Shown piece by piece: positions 1 through 9,279 of a stretch of DNA of 64,000 nucleotides. The number at the start of each line of letters is the position of its first letter. Position 1 is the first letter of the stretch. Where the stretch lies: the NCBI GenBank assembly GCA_965227065.1, contig CBDDFN010000020.1, positions 806,001-870,000 of the forward strand, read 5' to 3'. The notes under the pieces were generated by a model. The model was not told the DNA's origin and searched no databases. It saw only the letters and a list, made by a program, of their open reading frames with translations. Made by a program: the position numbers and the translations under genes. This DNA comes from CBDDFN01 sp965227065 (lineage in GTDB: Bacteria; Pseudomonadota; Alphaproteobacteria; SPJN01).

Positions 1-1
1 G

Positions 2-592
2 GAGTTCCGCCTGTTTCACACGGTGTGTGTGAAGAAGGCCGACGTTCAAAGCATCGTGAATGCCTTGGTAGAGCGGGCGCAAATTGATGTGATGGATTGG
101 GATCCTCTGCAGCAAACGAATACGGGCTTTTTGTGGGAAGCACCCTGGCGTAACACATGGCCACAGAAAATGTGGTTCGACGAGACTTTTCACCTGCCAG
201 ATCGTGCGGAGTTGGCATTTTCCCTCATGCGTTATCATTGGGAATCCAATGAGGATCTGTCTTTCGATGATGGGGCCCGGTCTCACCTGCCCAGTCCCTG
301 GCTCGCAAAAAAGCTGAAGCTGTCGCGCGTCGATGATGGCCCCAACTGGGTCGATCAAAATGGCAAGGTGGGGTTTCAGAGCTTTTCGGGACAAGAGTGG
401 GGCGGTATCAGTTTGGTCCGCAAAGATCTGATTGACGACTTTTTGGACTCTGAGTGGACGGTGCTTTCCGTACTTGTTGCCGAGCGCAACGCCTCGCCGA
501 CGAACCAGCCTGGAGCGCGGTTTGGCAGTCGTTTCGAGGGTGTGTGTTGGCTCCATGAAAAGCGTTGGTTAGGAAAAAGTTGGCGTCGCTGA
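2..592 (+). CDS. 3' part of an unrecognised gene (5' end outside window)
   Basis: The reading frame is open from base 2 to the TGA at 590-592, so this is the C-terminal ~196 residues of a gene that begins upstream. A GTG at 23 is the first possible start inside the window, but it has no convincing ribosome binding site and the frame continues above it, so I treat the gene as partial. The visible part is soluble, rich in Trp and acidic residues, without membrane segments or a motif I recognise. It reads in the same direction as the toxin modules downstream, 236 bp away. It could be the end of a large enzyme or a defence-type protein; I do not assign a function. Confidence 0.6.
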   Translation, partial: EFRLFHTVCVKKADVQSIVNALVERAQIDVMDWDPLQQTNTGFLWEAPWRNTWPQKMWFDETFHLPDRAELAFSLMRYHWESNEDLSFDDGARSHLPSPWLAKKLKLSRVDDGPNWVDQNGKVGFQSFSGQEWGGISLVRKDLIDDFLDSEWTVLSVLVAERNASPTNQPGARFGSRFEGVCWLHEKRWLGKSWRR

Positions 593-828
593 GTTGGGGA
601 TTGACCGGTGGGGCGTCAAATTTTTTCAATTAAAAAACGAAACAAATCTTGGATCAGGCCTCAATAGACGGCGTGAAGAATCATAAAAATCAAAGTTGTA
701 GAGAGTTTTTGAGGCGCTGGATCCTCAAAATTGAATTTATCTCCCTATTAACCGTTTTCGTCAAATACTCCGATTGTGGGCAGGTCAACACATGAGTGGT
801 GGCCAAATCGAAATGATTGGAGCGAACA
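593..828. other. intergenic region before the first RHS module
   Basis: A 236-bp AT-rich stretch with no gene I can support. It should carry the promoter of the first toxin module, but I see no clear -35/-10 pair. The GGAG at 819-822 is the ribosome binding site of the next gene. Confidence 0.4.
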
Positions 829-1326
829 ATGGCGGGGATCACTGTTTCCCGAGCACGGGACTATTTTGCCTTTTTTGTGGCCGCTTTTCTTGGATTTGGC
901 GCAAGTTCGGCATCTGCCGATGTTATTTTGAGTTATGATTCTCTGGGGCGCTTAACCAGTGCCCAGTACGACGATCAGAAAACCCAGCGCTACGACTATG
1001 ATCCGGCAGGCAATCGAGCCCAGGTTTCGGTGATCAATGGCTCTGTCCCCAATGCTGCCGATGACGCGGTTAACGTGTCGCATTCGTCGGGCGTTTTGGA
1101 CTTTGATCCGCTCAGCAACGACCAATCAACCAGCGGTGGCACATTAAGCTTGGTTGGTGCGCAGACCACCGGCTCCCTCGTTGCCGTCAAAATCATTGAA
1201 GGTGCTTTGTTGCGCTTGACGCCGGTCGACGGTTCGGGAACCGGCCAGCAAACCATCACATACACCATTACCGACGAGAATGGCGGCGCAGCCTCCGCCA
1301 TCGTGACCGTCACGCTTCAAAATTAG
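829..1326 (+). CDS. small secreted protein with one RHS/YD repeat and an Ig-like domain
   Basis: A 165-residue protein. I chose ATG at 829 because GGAG sits 6 bases upstream; a TTG at 817 would add four residues but lacks a site. It has an N-terminal signal peptide ending around ASA, then immediately a single YD repeat (DVILSYDSLGRL, then YDYDPAGNR), so the mature protein would begin with RHS sequence. The remaining ~100 residues (NAADDAVNV... to TVTLQN) look like an Ig-like/cadherin-like beta-sandwich with the usual ending YTITDENGGAASAIVTV. It lies 33 bp upstream of the giant RHS gene and has a clear paralogue at 8724 in the same position relative to the second RHS gene. It is therefore probably a working partner of the RHS protein (a plug, chaperone or surface anchor) rather than a broken RHS gene. 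That role is inference. Confidence 0.8.
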   Translation: MAGITVSRARDYFAFFVAAFLGFGASSASADVILSYDSLGRLTSAQYDDQKTQRYDYDPAGNRAQVSVINGSVPNAADDAVNVSHSSGVLDFDPLSNDQSTSGGTLSLVGAQTTGSLVAVKIIEGALLRLTPVDGSGTGQQTITYTITDENGGAASAIVTVTLQN

Positions 1327-1359
1327 ACATCACGCCAACAGCGGAACGGGATCAGCCCC

Positions 1360-4300
1360 ATGAAAACCATCGCGCAAAACAAGAATTTCACCCCATTGCA
1401 GTTCGGCCTGCTCACCTTTTTGACGCTTGCCGTCATGTTGGTGAGCGCGGCTACGCAAGCGCAAAGCAGCTATCTTCCAAGCTTTGAACGCGACAGTGCC
1501 GACATGATGACGCCGCAGCAGGCCTGGTCATATTGGGTGGGGCAAGGCGCCGATGATGCGGATGCGATCGACAATCCCGATCCGAGTGAAAACCATCCGC
1601 GCATCGTTGAGTTGGCGGAACAGCTCGATCATGATCCCTATGAGATATTCAATTATGTGCACAACCATATCGGCGTCGTTCCCAATTGGGGGCTGCGTGG
1701 AGGTGCGGTTGGCGCCATCCTGTCACAGGCTGGTACACCATTTGACCAGGCGCATTTGTTGGTAGCCCTGCTGCGTGAGGCCGCCAAACATGACAGCAAT
1801 ATTGTCAATCCGCGCTATGTTCTCGGCGAGATCGCCTTTAACGGTGCCAAACTTGAAAACTGGCTTGGCATAACAAGCGCCGAAGAAGCGCGAAGCTTTT
1901 TTGCCAATGCCGGCATTCCCGTGATCGTCAATGCGACCAACGATACGGTCAACTCCGTGCGGTTCATGCACATCTGGGTGCAGGTCAATATTGGTGGTTG
2001 GGTCCATAGTTTCGACCCCTCGCTGAAAGACAATCAGCGTGAAGCAGGTTTGGACCTGGATGCCCTGCTAGGTCTCAGCGTTTCAGACTTTGAAGCTGAG
2101 GCACATGACACTATGAGCCTTTCGATGGTGTACCAATCAACGATTGCCAAGCTCGGTAACTATAATCAAGACGGCGTTGATAGCTATGTCTATGAAAAAG
2201 CAAAAAATCTCTACAACGCGCTTGAAAATGATCATCCCGACAAAACCATCGAGCAGGTTCTGGGTGGTGCGCGCATTGTTCAGAACGAAGGCAAATTAAA
2301 GAAAATTTTTCACCCCAATCAAAAGCGGATTCGCCGCGTGTGGACGGCTCATATTCCCGACGAATTTCGTACCAAAGTGAGCTTTTCTATCGAAGGCATC
2401 AACGAAACGCATTTCTATGATGAAATTGCCGACCGCTTGTTTTTGGTGACACGACAGGAAATCAGCGGTGTGCCGCGGATTGTGCTGCATCGCAGATCGG
2501 TAACACGTCCTGAAGACGCGTCGCTCAACGACTGGGTGGCGAGTAGCGCATCGATCGCCAGTTTGCCCGGAAGTGGTGAGGTTGCCACACTGAGCATGAG
2601 CGTCGACCACCCCTATCCAGCAAACAATGGTGCTTTTGCTGATCGGGCCGCTGAGTTCCAAGTCGGCGTCAATCACAAAGCGAACGCGGCGATTATTGAT
2701 TTTGGTCTGCGGGCTGGGGGAACAGAGATCTACGCAATCGAGGCGGCTAATCTCAACGCGCCGTATGGTTTGCGTGCTGAAGCCGCAAATGATTCCGACG
2801 AGTGTGCGGATGCCCGCAACGGATTTGGACTGTGCTTTGTTGAAACGCATGATGAAGCACTCGGCGCGCTGTCTATTTGGAACGCCCGAATGGACCAACT
2901 GATCGAACAGTCCGCGCCTTTGTTTCGTTCAAAAATCGTACGCTACCATTCCATGGGCGTATCCATGCGCAGTCCGTCAATCGATGACAAAGTTGAGGAC
3001 TATGTCATGAGCGTTGCGTCCTTGGTCGGGGTGTCGGCGCACCTTGGGGGGGGAGAAACGGCGAGTTCGGTGGATATGGATGCGCGCGAGAAAGCCGGGT
3101 TTGCTGTGTTGGCAAGTTTTGCCTCCGAACTGGAAGGCATGGCGTTCACGGAATCGGCCCGCGCCCGGGAGCCTATTTCGGTTGGCCGGTTTTTCGACTC
3201 TAAACATCGTCGCGGCAACAATCACAATTCGGAAATCTACCTGCTCAAGAACGAAGCTGATCTCGATTACGTGCTCAACGTCTATAACATCTTCGATCCC
3301 AATCCGAGCGTTGAACAATATGACCCGTACCAAACGGAGCAGTTTGATACGATCCGCCGCTACTTGCAGGATGGCTATACCGTCTGGATGACGCGCGATG
3401 GTGTCCGAGTTGGCAATAATGGTATTGGTGGCATTGGGAATATGCCGATGATGGCGTTCTTGGCCTTTGATTCCGAAGGCGACCGCGTCGCCCATGTGAT
3501 CGCAGCGCGAGGCCGGCCACACAAAGGTGCTTTTTTGGTCAACGAAAAGTTCGTCGACCCCGACCTTGCTTTGGCGGTCAGCGCAATCAACCAAATCACA
3601 TCGAGCCCCTCTGCCCAAGTCACCGCTAAAAATGGTCTGCTGCGTTTCCAACCCAAAACCGACCTGTCGGTTGGTCCCGGCGCATTTCCCTATCAACTCA
3701 ATCTAAACCGCTTCTACATTGCCCAAGGATCCGGTAAAGCGGCGCGCTGGACGCATAATTTCGATATCTCGAATGCCACCCAATCGACTACGGCATTGTT
3801 GTTTGGTGCATTTGGCGCGAAGCATGCGGCACCGTTGATTGTTTCGGCCAGGCTCGCCCAAGCGGTATTGGAGCAGTATGCTTGGAACAATCCCAATCGT
3901 CCCGCCACTGACGATGTCCGTTATATTTCAGCGCTGTCATTGGCGGAACGCGGTTTTGAATATGCGATCGATGCGCTGACGGTTCTCACCTACGGTCCAG
4001 AGTTGCGTTACTTCGCTACTCCCGTCCCACGCGTGACCGAACATGGTGAACCGGACAAGTTGATCCCTCTGCTGGCGAGCGGCGACTACATCATGGTCAA
4101 TCGGTCATGCGATGATGATGATGATCGTCGAGAGTGCGAGATTGGAGCGTTTGATCGACAGTATCACTTCAAAAATGGAACGGTCATCGATTTTAAAGAT
4201 CATGAAGAAACCGATATCGTTTTCCCATTCAACTACACAATACACCTCGACTACGACCGGAGCATTGCGTCGACCACTCGGTTGAGCATTCGTGGTGACA

Positions 4301-7300
4301 ATGGATACGAAATGGAGGTGAACTGGAATACATACGGGTCACATTCCGTCATCAAGTCGGTTCACAATCCCGTCTTCCCTTCAGAGTATTGCGGTGCGCT
4401 CGGATGTGTAGATGTCGGTAACGATGATCGCCGTATCTCGTTTGAGTATGAGACCGTGTTTGGCGATGAAATTGATCCCGGCGCAGAGAATAAGTTGGTG
4501 CCAATGCTGGTGCGCAGCTACGCCAACTATGACCTCAGCTACGGCTCGTCAATTGATGATGGGCGCCGTGAACAGGAACATCACTACAGCTATGCATACA
4601 AGCCCGGTGTGTTTGGTGGCCTAAGCCGGATATTTGTCCCCGGAGAACCGCCCGTGAACAATGATGCTGAACTCGACGCCGCTCAGACGAATGCCTTTAT
4701 CGTCGTCGATTATGACAGCACTGGCGCTGTCAACAAAATCACCAATGCCGAAAAGGACGCAGTGAGATATCAGACCAGTCTTCTCAAGACTGTCGCAACG
4801 GACGCAACTGGACGGTCCTCCTCGCAATATTTTGACGACAGGCAAAACCGCGTGCGTGTGGTTGATGGCGAAGGGAATGAATCCCGTTTTGAGTATGACC
4901 TGCTGCGCCGCATGGTTCGGTCGGTCATGCCGGAAGGTGATTCAACCGAATTTTTTTATGATGATAGATCCAATTTGATCAAAGTGATCAATCATCCCAA
5001 GCCGGGGTCAGTTGGCCTCGACCCGCGAGAGGTTGAAACTGCATTTCATCCTGATTGGAATGTGCCAGTCTGGCAGAAGGATGTGCGCAAAGGCGAGCAT
5101 GATTGGTTTTATCTTGACGGTCAATTGGCGCAAGAGTTCGGGCCGTTGTTTACGCCGCACGGTGCGCCAAACGCGGCACGGACCGGCGGTACATATTTGC
5201 GTGACAACCAGATGTATGGATTGCTGACGGACTATATCGGTCCGTTTGGCCGGACGACCAGATATGAATATGAAAGTGACGGCAGCGGCCGCATCCAACA
5301 AATCACGGACGGTGCAGAGATGTCCGTTCCGCAAAATTTGAGAAGCGTAACCAAATTCTACTACACCGACCCGACCACCGGTAACGATACCTATATGGGG
5401 GCATTGGGCGATCCGGTCTATGTCAAGCGGGATTACGGCCAGGTCGATGTCACGGTGAAGTTTCTCGACCGCACAGATTATGGATCTGTGCAGAGTTTTA
5501 TGGCTGACGGTGCGTCGACGACGAGCGTGATACTGGGCGCCTCGTTTAACGACCGCGATGCTCAATCAGGGCGGTTTGAAGGATCTTTGGGCCTGATCGA
5601 TTGGAACGGGGCAAGCCCGGTTTATGTGCGATCACGGCTGCGTTTTGACGACGCCTGGCGGAAGACGGAGGAAGAAGACCCAGACGGCAATAGCATCTAT
5701 ACGGAATATGATGAGGCGGGCCGTGTATCGATTATCACCGATGCGATGGGCCGAAAGACCAAGACCGTTTATGACGACAATGGCCGCGCTTCACAAATCA
5801 TTACGGGATTTGGCACCGCGCTTCAGCAGGTGACGCGCAGCTTCACCTACACACCAAACGGTCAAGTGGCAAGCATCACGGACGCCAACAACAATGTGAC
5901 CGCTTATGAATATGATGGATTCGACAGGGTGGCCAAGGTGACCTACCCAGACGGATCCTATGAGCAATTCGCTTATGACTCAGCGGACAATCAGACCTGG
6001 AAACGGACAAGAGCCGGCGACGAAATCGTTAGTTCTTACGACCTCTACAACCGACCAATGCGGATTGAAGTTACGACATCCAGCGACGTCGAGGCAGTCA
6101 ATTACGAATATGACATAGCCGGCAATATTGCCCGGATGAGCTTTGATGATGGCCGGGACATTCTCACGAGCTACGATGTGCGCGGGCGTGTGGCATCTAT
6201 CACCGACCAGAATGGCCGCACGGTGTCTTACGAGTATGACAAGTCAAGCCGTCTGACCGCTTTGGTGTGGCCGGATAATCATCGTGTTGAATACAGCTAT
6301 GATGCGATGGACCGGGTTGTGGCGATCACCAGCGTTCCGACAAGCGGCCCATCGCAACTGATCGCAAGCTATAGCTATGATTTGCTATCGCGCACCGCCC
6401 AAGTCACGTACGGCAATGGCGTGACGACGGAGTTTGAATATTCCGACAGCTCTGACCTGCTGGCGATTGATACAGACTTCACCGCCGGGTCGGACATGCG
6501 GTTTGACTATGCTTACACGCCGGCACATCAGCTCTACAAGATTGCGGCGTCGGACCCAGCCTATGAGAGCCATCCCGGTTCACAGACCTGGTCGGAAGCC
6601 TATGCTGTCAATCAGATGAACCAATACACATCGGCCGGCGGTGATCCTTACAGTTATGATGGCAATGGTAATCTGGTGTCGGGCGGTGGCCGGTCGGACA
6701 TTGTTCATGATGCACTCAACCGCCTAATTAAGGTGACCCGCAATGGTGTAACCACCCGGCATGACTATGATGCGCAAGACCGCCGGATCAAATCGATTGA
6801 GCATTTCGGCACGCAAAACGCAGTGATCCGTCATTTCCTCTATTCCGATGCGGCAGAAATTGGGGAATATGATGATGGCGGCACCCTCGTCAAACGCTTC
6901 ATCTACGGGCCCGGCTCGGTTCTGCCGGTTGCCATGATTGATGAGTCGGGCAGCGGTGACACGATCTGGCTTCATCTTGATCAGCGCCAATCGGTTGTTG
7001 CCTTGTCGGATGAGGCAGGCGGTGTGCTCAGCCAGGGCGGGCAGCTCACATACTCGCCCTTTGGTGAAGGTGCGGAGCAACAAGCATCGATTTCGCCGTG
7101 GCGGTTCACCAGCCAGCGCTATGATGTGTTGAGCGATCTTTATTACTTCCGTGCGCGCTACTACGACAGCCGAACCGGCCGCTTCCTCGAACCCGATCCG
7201 ATCGGCTATGAGGACCAAATGAACCTCTATGCCTATGCGCACAATGATCCGTACACATTTGTCGATCCTAGTGGTGAGCTATTTGTACAAGCGGCGCTCT

Positions 7301-7890
7301 TCGTTTTTGGAGCTGGTGTTGAACTTGGTGCGCAGTACTTGAACGGTGATTGGGATAACGCGTCAGGGGATCAAATTGCGAGAAACTTGCTTAAAGCCGT
7401 TGTATCAGGCGGCTCAACTCTTGTAGGGGCTGGCTTCAGCAAAGCGGTTGTGACAACCGGAAGTGTGGTTAAGGCCGCGGGGCAAAATGCTTTGATTGGC
7501 GCTGGTTCGAACATCGGCACAACTATTCTTCACAATTCGTTGGACGGCAGGGCATTGGATGATGGTCTGTTCGCTGCTGGGATTATCGGATTAGGCACTG
7601 GTTCGTTGGGTTCGGTCTTCGGAGATAGTTATTTGATTCTGAAGGGCCTCACCTACACTCGGAACATCACAGCGAATTCGAGTCGCTTGGGCGGCGGACT
7701 ACTCCAACGCCCAGCCTTCTTTGGATATTCTGACGCAATCGCGGGGGCGACGAGCACGTTGGTCAACAACGCGTTTCCAATACCAGGACTAGAATCTCTA
7801 GAAGCCTCACTTTATGGTGATTTTGGCGTCACCGGGGGTGGGTTTGATTTGGGCTATGTTGGCGGGGCCTTTATCCCGCCGGCTTTTTGA
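1360..7890 (+). CDS. giant secreted RHS-repeat protein with a hydrophobic glycine-rich C-terminal tip (putative polymorphic toxin)
   Basis: A 2176-residue protein. Residues 1-35 form a Sec signal peptide ending in TQAQS. Residues ~75-240 resemble a transglutaminase-like domain (LRGGAVG..., GTPFDQAHLLVALLREA, HIWVQV, FDPS). The position where the family has its catalytic Cys appears to be Phe (~128), so it is probably inactive. A long beta-rich region follows, then YD repeats from about residue 1150 to 1930. The RHS core is at ~1928-1973 (YYFRARYYDSRTGRFLEPDP, then NDPYTFVDPSGE). The ~200-residue tip after the core is unlike that of the second RHS protein. It is rich in Gly, Ala and Val with hydrophobic stretches and matches no nuclease or ADP-ribosylating toxin I know. 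A membrane-active toxin is plausible because the next two genes encode small membrane proteins. No T6SS PAAR or VgrG signature is present, and the signal peptide argues for Sec export first. Confidence 0.88.
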   Translation: MKTIAQNKNFTPLQFGLLTFLTLAVMLVSAATQAQSSYLPSFERDSADMMTPQQAWSYWVGQGADDADAIDNPDPSENHPRIVELAEQLDHDPYEIFNYVHNHIGVVPNWGLRGGAVGAILSQAGTPFDQAHLLVALLREAAKHDSNIVNPRYVLGEIAFNGAKLENWLGITSAEEARSFFANAGIPVIVNATNDTVNSVRFMHIWVQVNIGGWVHSFDPSLKDNQREAGLDLDALLGLSVSDFEAEAHDTMSLSMVYQSTIAKLGNYNQDGVDSYVYEKAKNLYNALENDHPDKTIEQVLGGARIVQNEGKLKKIFHPNQKRIRRVWTAHIPDEFRTKVSFSIEGINETHFYDEIADRLFLVTRQEISGVPRIVLHRRSVTRPEDASLNDWVASSASIASLPGSGEVATLSMSVDHPYPANNGAFADRAAEFQVGVNHKANAAIIDFGLRAGGTEIYAIEAANLNAPYGLRAEAANDSDECADARNGFGLCFVETHDEALGALSIWNARMDQLIEQSAPLFRSKIVRYHSMGVSMRSPSIDDKVEDYVMSVASLVGVSAHLGGGETASSVDMDAREKAGFAVLASFASELEGMAFTESARAREPISVGRFFDSKHRRGNNHNSEIYLLKNEADLDYVLNVYNIFDPNPSVEQYDPYQTEQFDTIRRYLQDGYTVWMTRDGVRVGNNGIGGIGNMPMMAFLAFDSEGDRVAHVIAARGRPHKGAFLVNEKFVDPDLALAVSAINQITSSPSAQVTAKNGLLRFQPKTDLSVGPGAFPYQLNLNRFYIAQGSGKAARWTHNFDISNATQSTTALLFGAFGAKHAAPLIVSARLAQAVLEQYAWNNPNRPATDDVRYISALSLAERGFEYAIDALTVLTYGPELRYFATPVPRVTEHGEPDKLIPLLASGDYIMVNRSCDDDDDRRECEIGAFDRQYHFKNGTVIDFKDHEETDIVFPFNYTIHLDYDRSIASTTRLSIRGDNGYEMEVNWNTYGSHSVIKSVHNPVFPSEYCGALGCVDVGNDDRRISFEYETVFGDEIDPGAENKLVPMLVRSYANYDLSYGSSIDDGRREQEHHYSYAYKPGVFGGLSRIFVPGEPPVNNDAELDAAQTNAFIVVDYDSTGAVNKITNAEKDAVRYQTSLLKTVATDATGRSSSQYFDDRQNRVRVVDGEGNESRFEYDLLRRMVRSVMPEGDSTEFFYDDRSNLIKVINHPKPGSVGLDPREVETAFHPDWNVPVWQKDVRKGEHDWFYLDGQLAQEFGPLFTPHGAPNAARTGGTYLRDNQMYGLLTDYIGPFGRTTRYEYESDGSGRIQQITDGAEMSVPQNLRSVTKFYYTDPTTGNDTYMGALGDPVYVKRDYGQVDVTVKFLDRTDYGSVQSFMADGASTTSVILGASFNDRDAQSGRFEGSLGLIDWNGASPVYVRSRLRFDDAWRKTEEEDPDGNSIYTEYDEAGRVSIITDAMGRKTKTVYDDNGRASQIITGFGTALQQVTRSFTYTPNGQVASITDANNNVTAYEYDGFDRVAKVTYPDGSYEQFAYDSADNQTWKRTRAGDEIVSSYDLYNRPMRIEVTTSSDVEAVNYEYDIAGNIARMSFDDGRDILTSYDVRGRVASITDQNGRTVSYEYDKSSRLTALVWPDNHRVEYSYDAMDRVVAITSVPTSGPSQLIASYSYDLLSRTAQVTYGNGVTTEFEYSDSSDLLAIDTDFTAGSDMRFDYAYTPAHQLYKIAASDPAYESHPGSQTWSEAYAVNQMNQYTSAGGDPYSYDGNGNLVSGGGRSDIVHDALNRLIKVTRNGVTTRHDYDAQDRRIKSIEHFGTQNAVIRHFLYSDAAEIGEYDDGGTLVKRFIYGPGSVLPVAMIDESGSGDTIWLHLDQRQSVVALSDEAGGVLSQGGQLTYSPFGEGAEQQASISPWRFTSQRYDVLSDLYYFRARYYDSRTGRFLEPDPIGYEDQMNLYAYAHNDPYTFVDPSGELFVQAALFVFGAGVELGAQYLNGDWDNASGDQIARNLLKAVVSGGSTLVGAGFSKAVVTTGSVVKAAGQNALIGAGSNIGTTILHNSLDGRALDDGLFAAGIIGLGTGSLGSVFGDSYLILKGLTYTRNITANSSRLGGGLLQRPAFFGYSDAIAGATSTLVNNAFPIPGLESLEASLYGDFGVTGGGFDLGYVGGAFIPPAF

Positions 7891-7922
7891 TCCCGAACTT
7901 TCATGGGTGTATGAGGAATGCC

Positions 7923-8186
7923 ATGTCTAGTCTTCCGGTAAAGTTGCTCATATTCGTCAGCTGGTCTCTATTTTTCTGCCTTGTTATCTTTGGCGTTTCC
8001 ATGGAGCTCATTATTTGGGCCTATTTGGACCTGCTCAGAGGGTATGTTGATGGTTTCTCTGGTCTTGGATTGTTCGCCGGTATTGTTTTGTGGGTGCCGA
8101 TTACAATTTTTATTGTTATAGATGTTGTGCGGGACCACAAAGAATTCGTCGACCAAGATCAACAGAGCGGAACAAAGGATGACTGA
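7923..8186 (+). CDS. two-TM small membrane protein, putative immunity protein 1 of the first RHS toxin
   Basis: An 87-residue protein. The start is ATG at 7923, preceded by AGGA at 7914-7917; a TTG at 7887 overlaps the RHS stop and has no site. Two hydrophobic segments (about residues 8-30 and 46-66) enclose a short loop containing SMELIIWAYLDLLRGY, followed by a charged cytoplasmic tail. It lies 32 bp after the RHS stop, and the next gene is a paralogue sharing the SMEL..WAY block and topology. Its position and size are typical of immunity proteins of polymorphic toxins, and a membrane location would suit a pore-forming or inner-membrane-acting tip. No immunity family is recognised by name. 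Confidence 0.65.
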   Translation: MSSLPVKLLIFVSWSLFFCLVIFGVSMELIIWAYLDLLRGYVDGFSGLGLFAGIVLWVPITIFIVIDVVRDHKEFVDQDQQSGTKDD

Positions 8187-8215
8187 GCAAAGACGCGCGT
8201 AGGAAAGGCCGCACG

Positions 8216-8488
8216 ATGCTTTTTCACCTCCCTTTGTGGCAAAAAGTGTGTTTGACGATCATTTTAGTGATACTGATCTGGAGTGGTTTTGCCGACGGTA
8301 GCATGGAGCTTATGTTCTGGGCTTATCACAGGTATGTCGAGGGCCGGGGGAACAACCCGGTTGCCGGAATGAGCCTTCTCTATTGCTCCGCATTCGGCGT
8401 GATTATGTCGATTTTTGCTGTAAGGGACGCTGTTGCGGAGCACCGGGCCGAAAAAGCAGCGTCCGCTCAAACTGACCCTCAAGATTAG
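8216..8488 (+). CDS. two-TM small membrane protein, putative immunity protein 2 (paralogue of the preceding gene)
   Basis: A 90-residue protein with ATG at 8216 and AGGAAAGG just upstream. It has the same architecture as the gene 29 bp before it: TM helix, then FADGSMELMFWAYHRYVEGRG, second TM helix, charged tail ending in DPQD. The shared SMEL..WAY block indicates a tandem duplication. Duplicated, diverged immunity genes after one toxin are common and often include an orphan retained against toxins of other strains. Assignment as immunity is by position and topology only. Confidence 0.65.
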   Translation: MLFHLPLWQKVCLTIILVILIWSGFADGSMELMFWAYHRYVEGRGNNPVAGMSLLYCSAFGVIMSIFAVRDAVAEHRAEKAASAQTDPQD

Positions 8489-8680
8489 CGGGCTGACTTC
8501 AGACAAATGGCCCGAATGCGTTTGTAGGTTGCGACCCGGCATTGGTCGAGCTTTGAAGAAAGTTCCCGTGACTCCCCAAAAAAGTCAAAGATTCTATAGA
8601 TTTATAAAAAACTTCGGGTTCAATAATAAAATTCTCTTGCCACGAGTGAATTATTGAACAAGTCTGTCCGTGGTGGGCTG

Positions 8681-8699
8681 CTGAAGCGTGGTGCTTCAG
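8681..8699. repeat. inverted repeat upstream of the second module
   Basis: CTGAAGC and GCTTCAG form a perfect 7-bp stem with a 5-base loop. It lies 25 bp upstream of the second small RHS/Ig gene and is not followed by a T-run, so it is more likely a regulatory hairpin or operator than an intrinsic terminator. Confidence 0.35.
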
Positions 8700-8723
8700 T
8701 ATTTATGAAATTGGGAGTGGTAA

Positions 8724-9239
8724 ATGGCAAAGGCTTTGGCAGCCTGTGCGCGGGTTATTTGCGCCTGCGTGGTGGTGATTTCTGCAGTTTTCACGTTCAA
8801 CTCCAGTGCTGTTGCTGATGTCATTCTCAGTTATGACGAGCTTGGCCGTCTGACCAATGCGTTTTACGACGATGATGATCGTAAAGCGATGCGGTACACC
8901 TATGACAAGGTGGGCAATCGAACCAATGTCAAAGTGCTGACCATTAATCGACCGATCGCGCGAGATGACAGCATTACGGTTAGTTTAGCGCAGGCTGCCG
9001 CAGCCGGAGGATTCGTTGACTTCAATCCACTTGGCAACGACGCGACTCCGTCCGGAGGTCGTCTAACGTTGATTGATGCTCAGGCCTCTGGTCAGCTCCT
9101 GCAGGTTGAGGTGGCGAGCGGTCAATATCTGCGAATTTCACCTTTGTCGAACTCTGGAAACGAAACCATCCAGTACACAGTGTTGTGTACCAATGGTGGC
9201 GCTGCTTCGGCAGTCGTGACGGTGAATTTTATTCCCTGA
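8724..9239 (+). CDS. small secreted protein with one RHS/YD repeat and an Ig-like domain (paralogue of the 829 gene)
   Basis: A 171-residue protein; ATG at 8724 with GGGAG at 8713-8717. A signal peptide (hydrophobic core CVVVISAVFTF, cleavage near AVA) is followed directly by DVILSYDELGRLTNAFY and RYTYDKVGNRTNV, one RHS repeat. The rest is a ~110-residue Ig/cadherin-like domain ending in ETIQYTVLCTNGGAASAVVTV. It matches the gene at 829 throughout its length and again stands just before an RHS gene. Conservation of both the gene and its order in two diverged modules supports a shared function with the RHS partner. Confidence 0.8.
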   Translation: MAKALAACARVICACVVVISAVFTFNSSAVADVILSYDELGRLTNAFYDDDDRKAMRYTYDKVGNRTNVKVLTINRPIARDDSITVSLAQAAAAGGFVDFNPLGNDATPSGGRLTLIDAQASGQLLQVEVASGQYLRISPLSNSGNETIQYTVLCTNGGAASAVVTVNFIP

Positions 9240-9279
9240 ACTGCGACGTTTCTTACCCGTCTTACAGAATTATTTTCCC

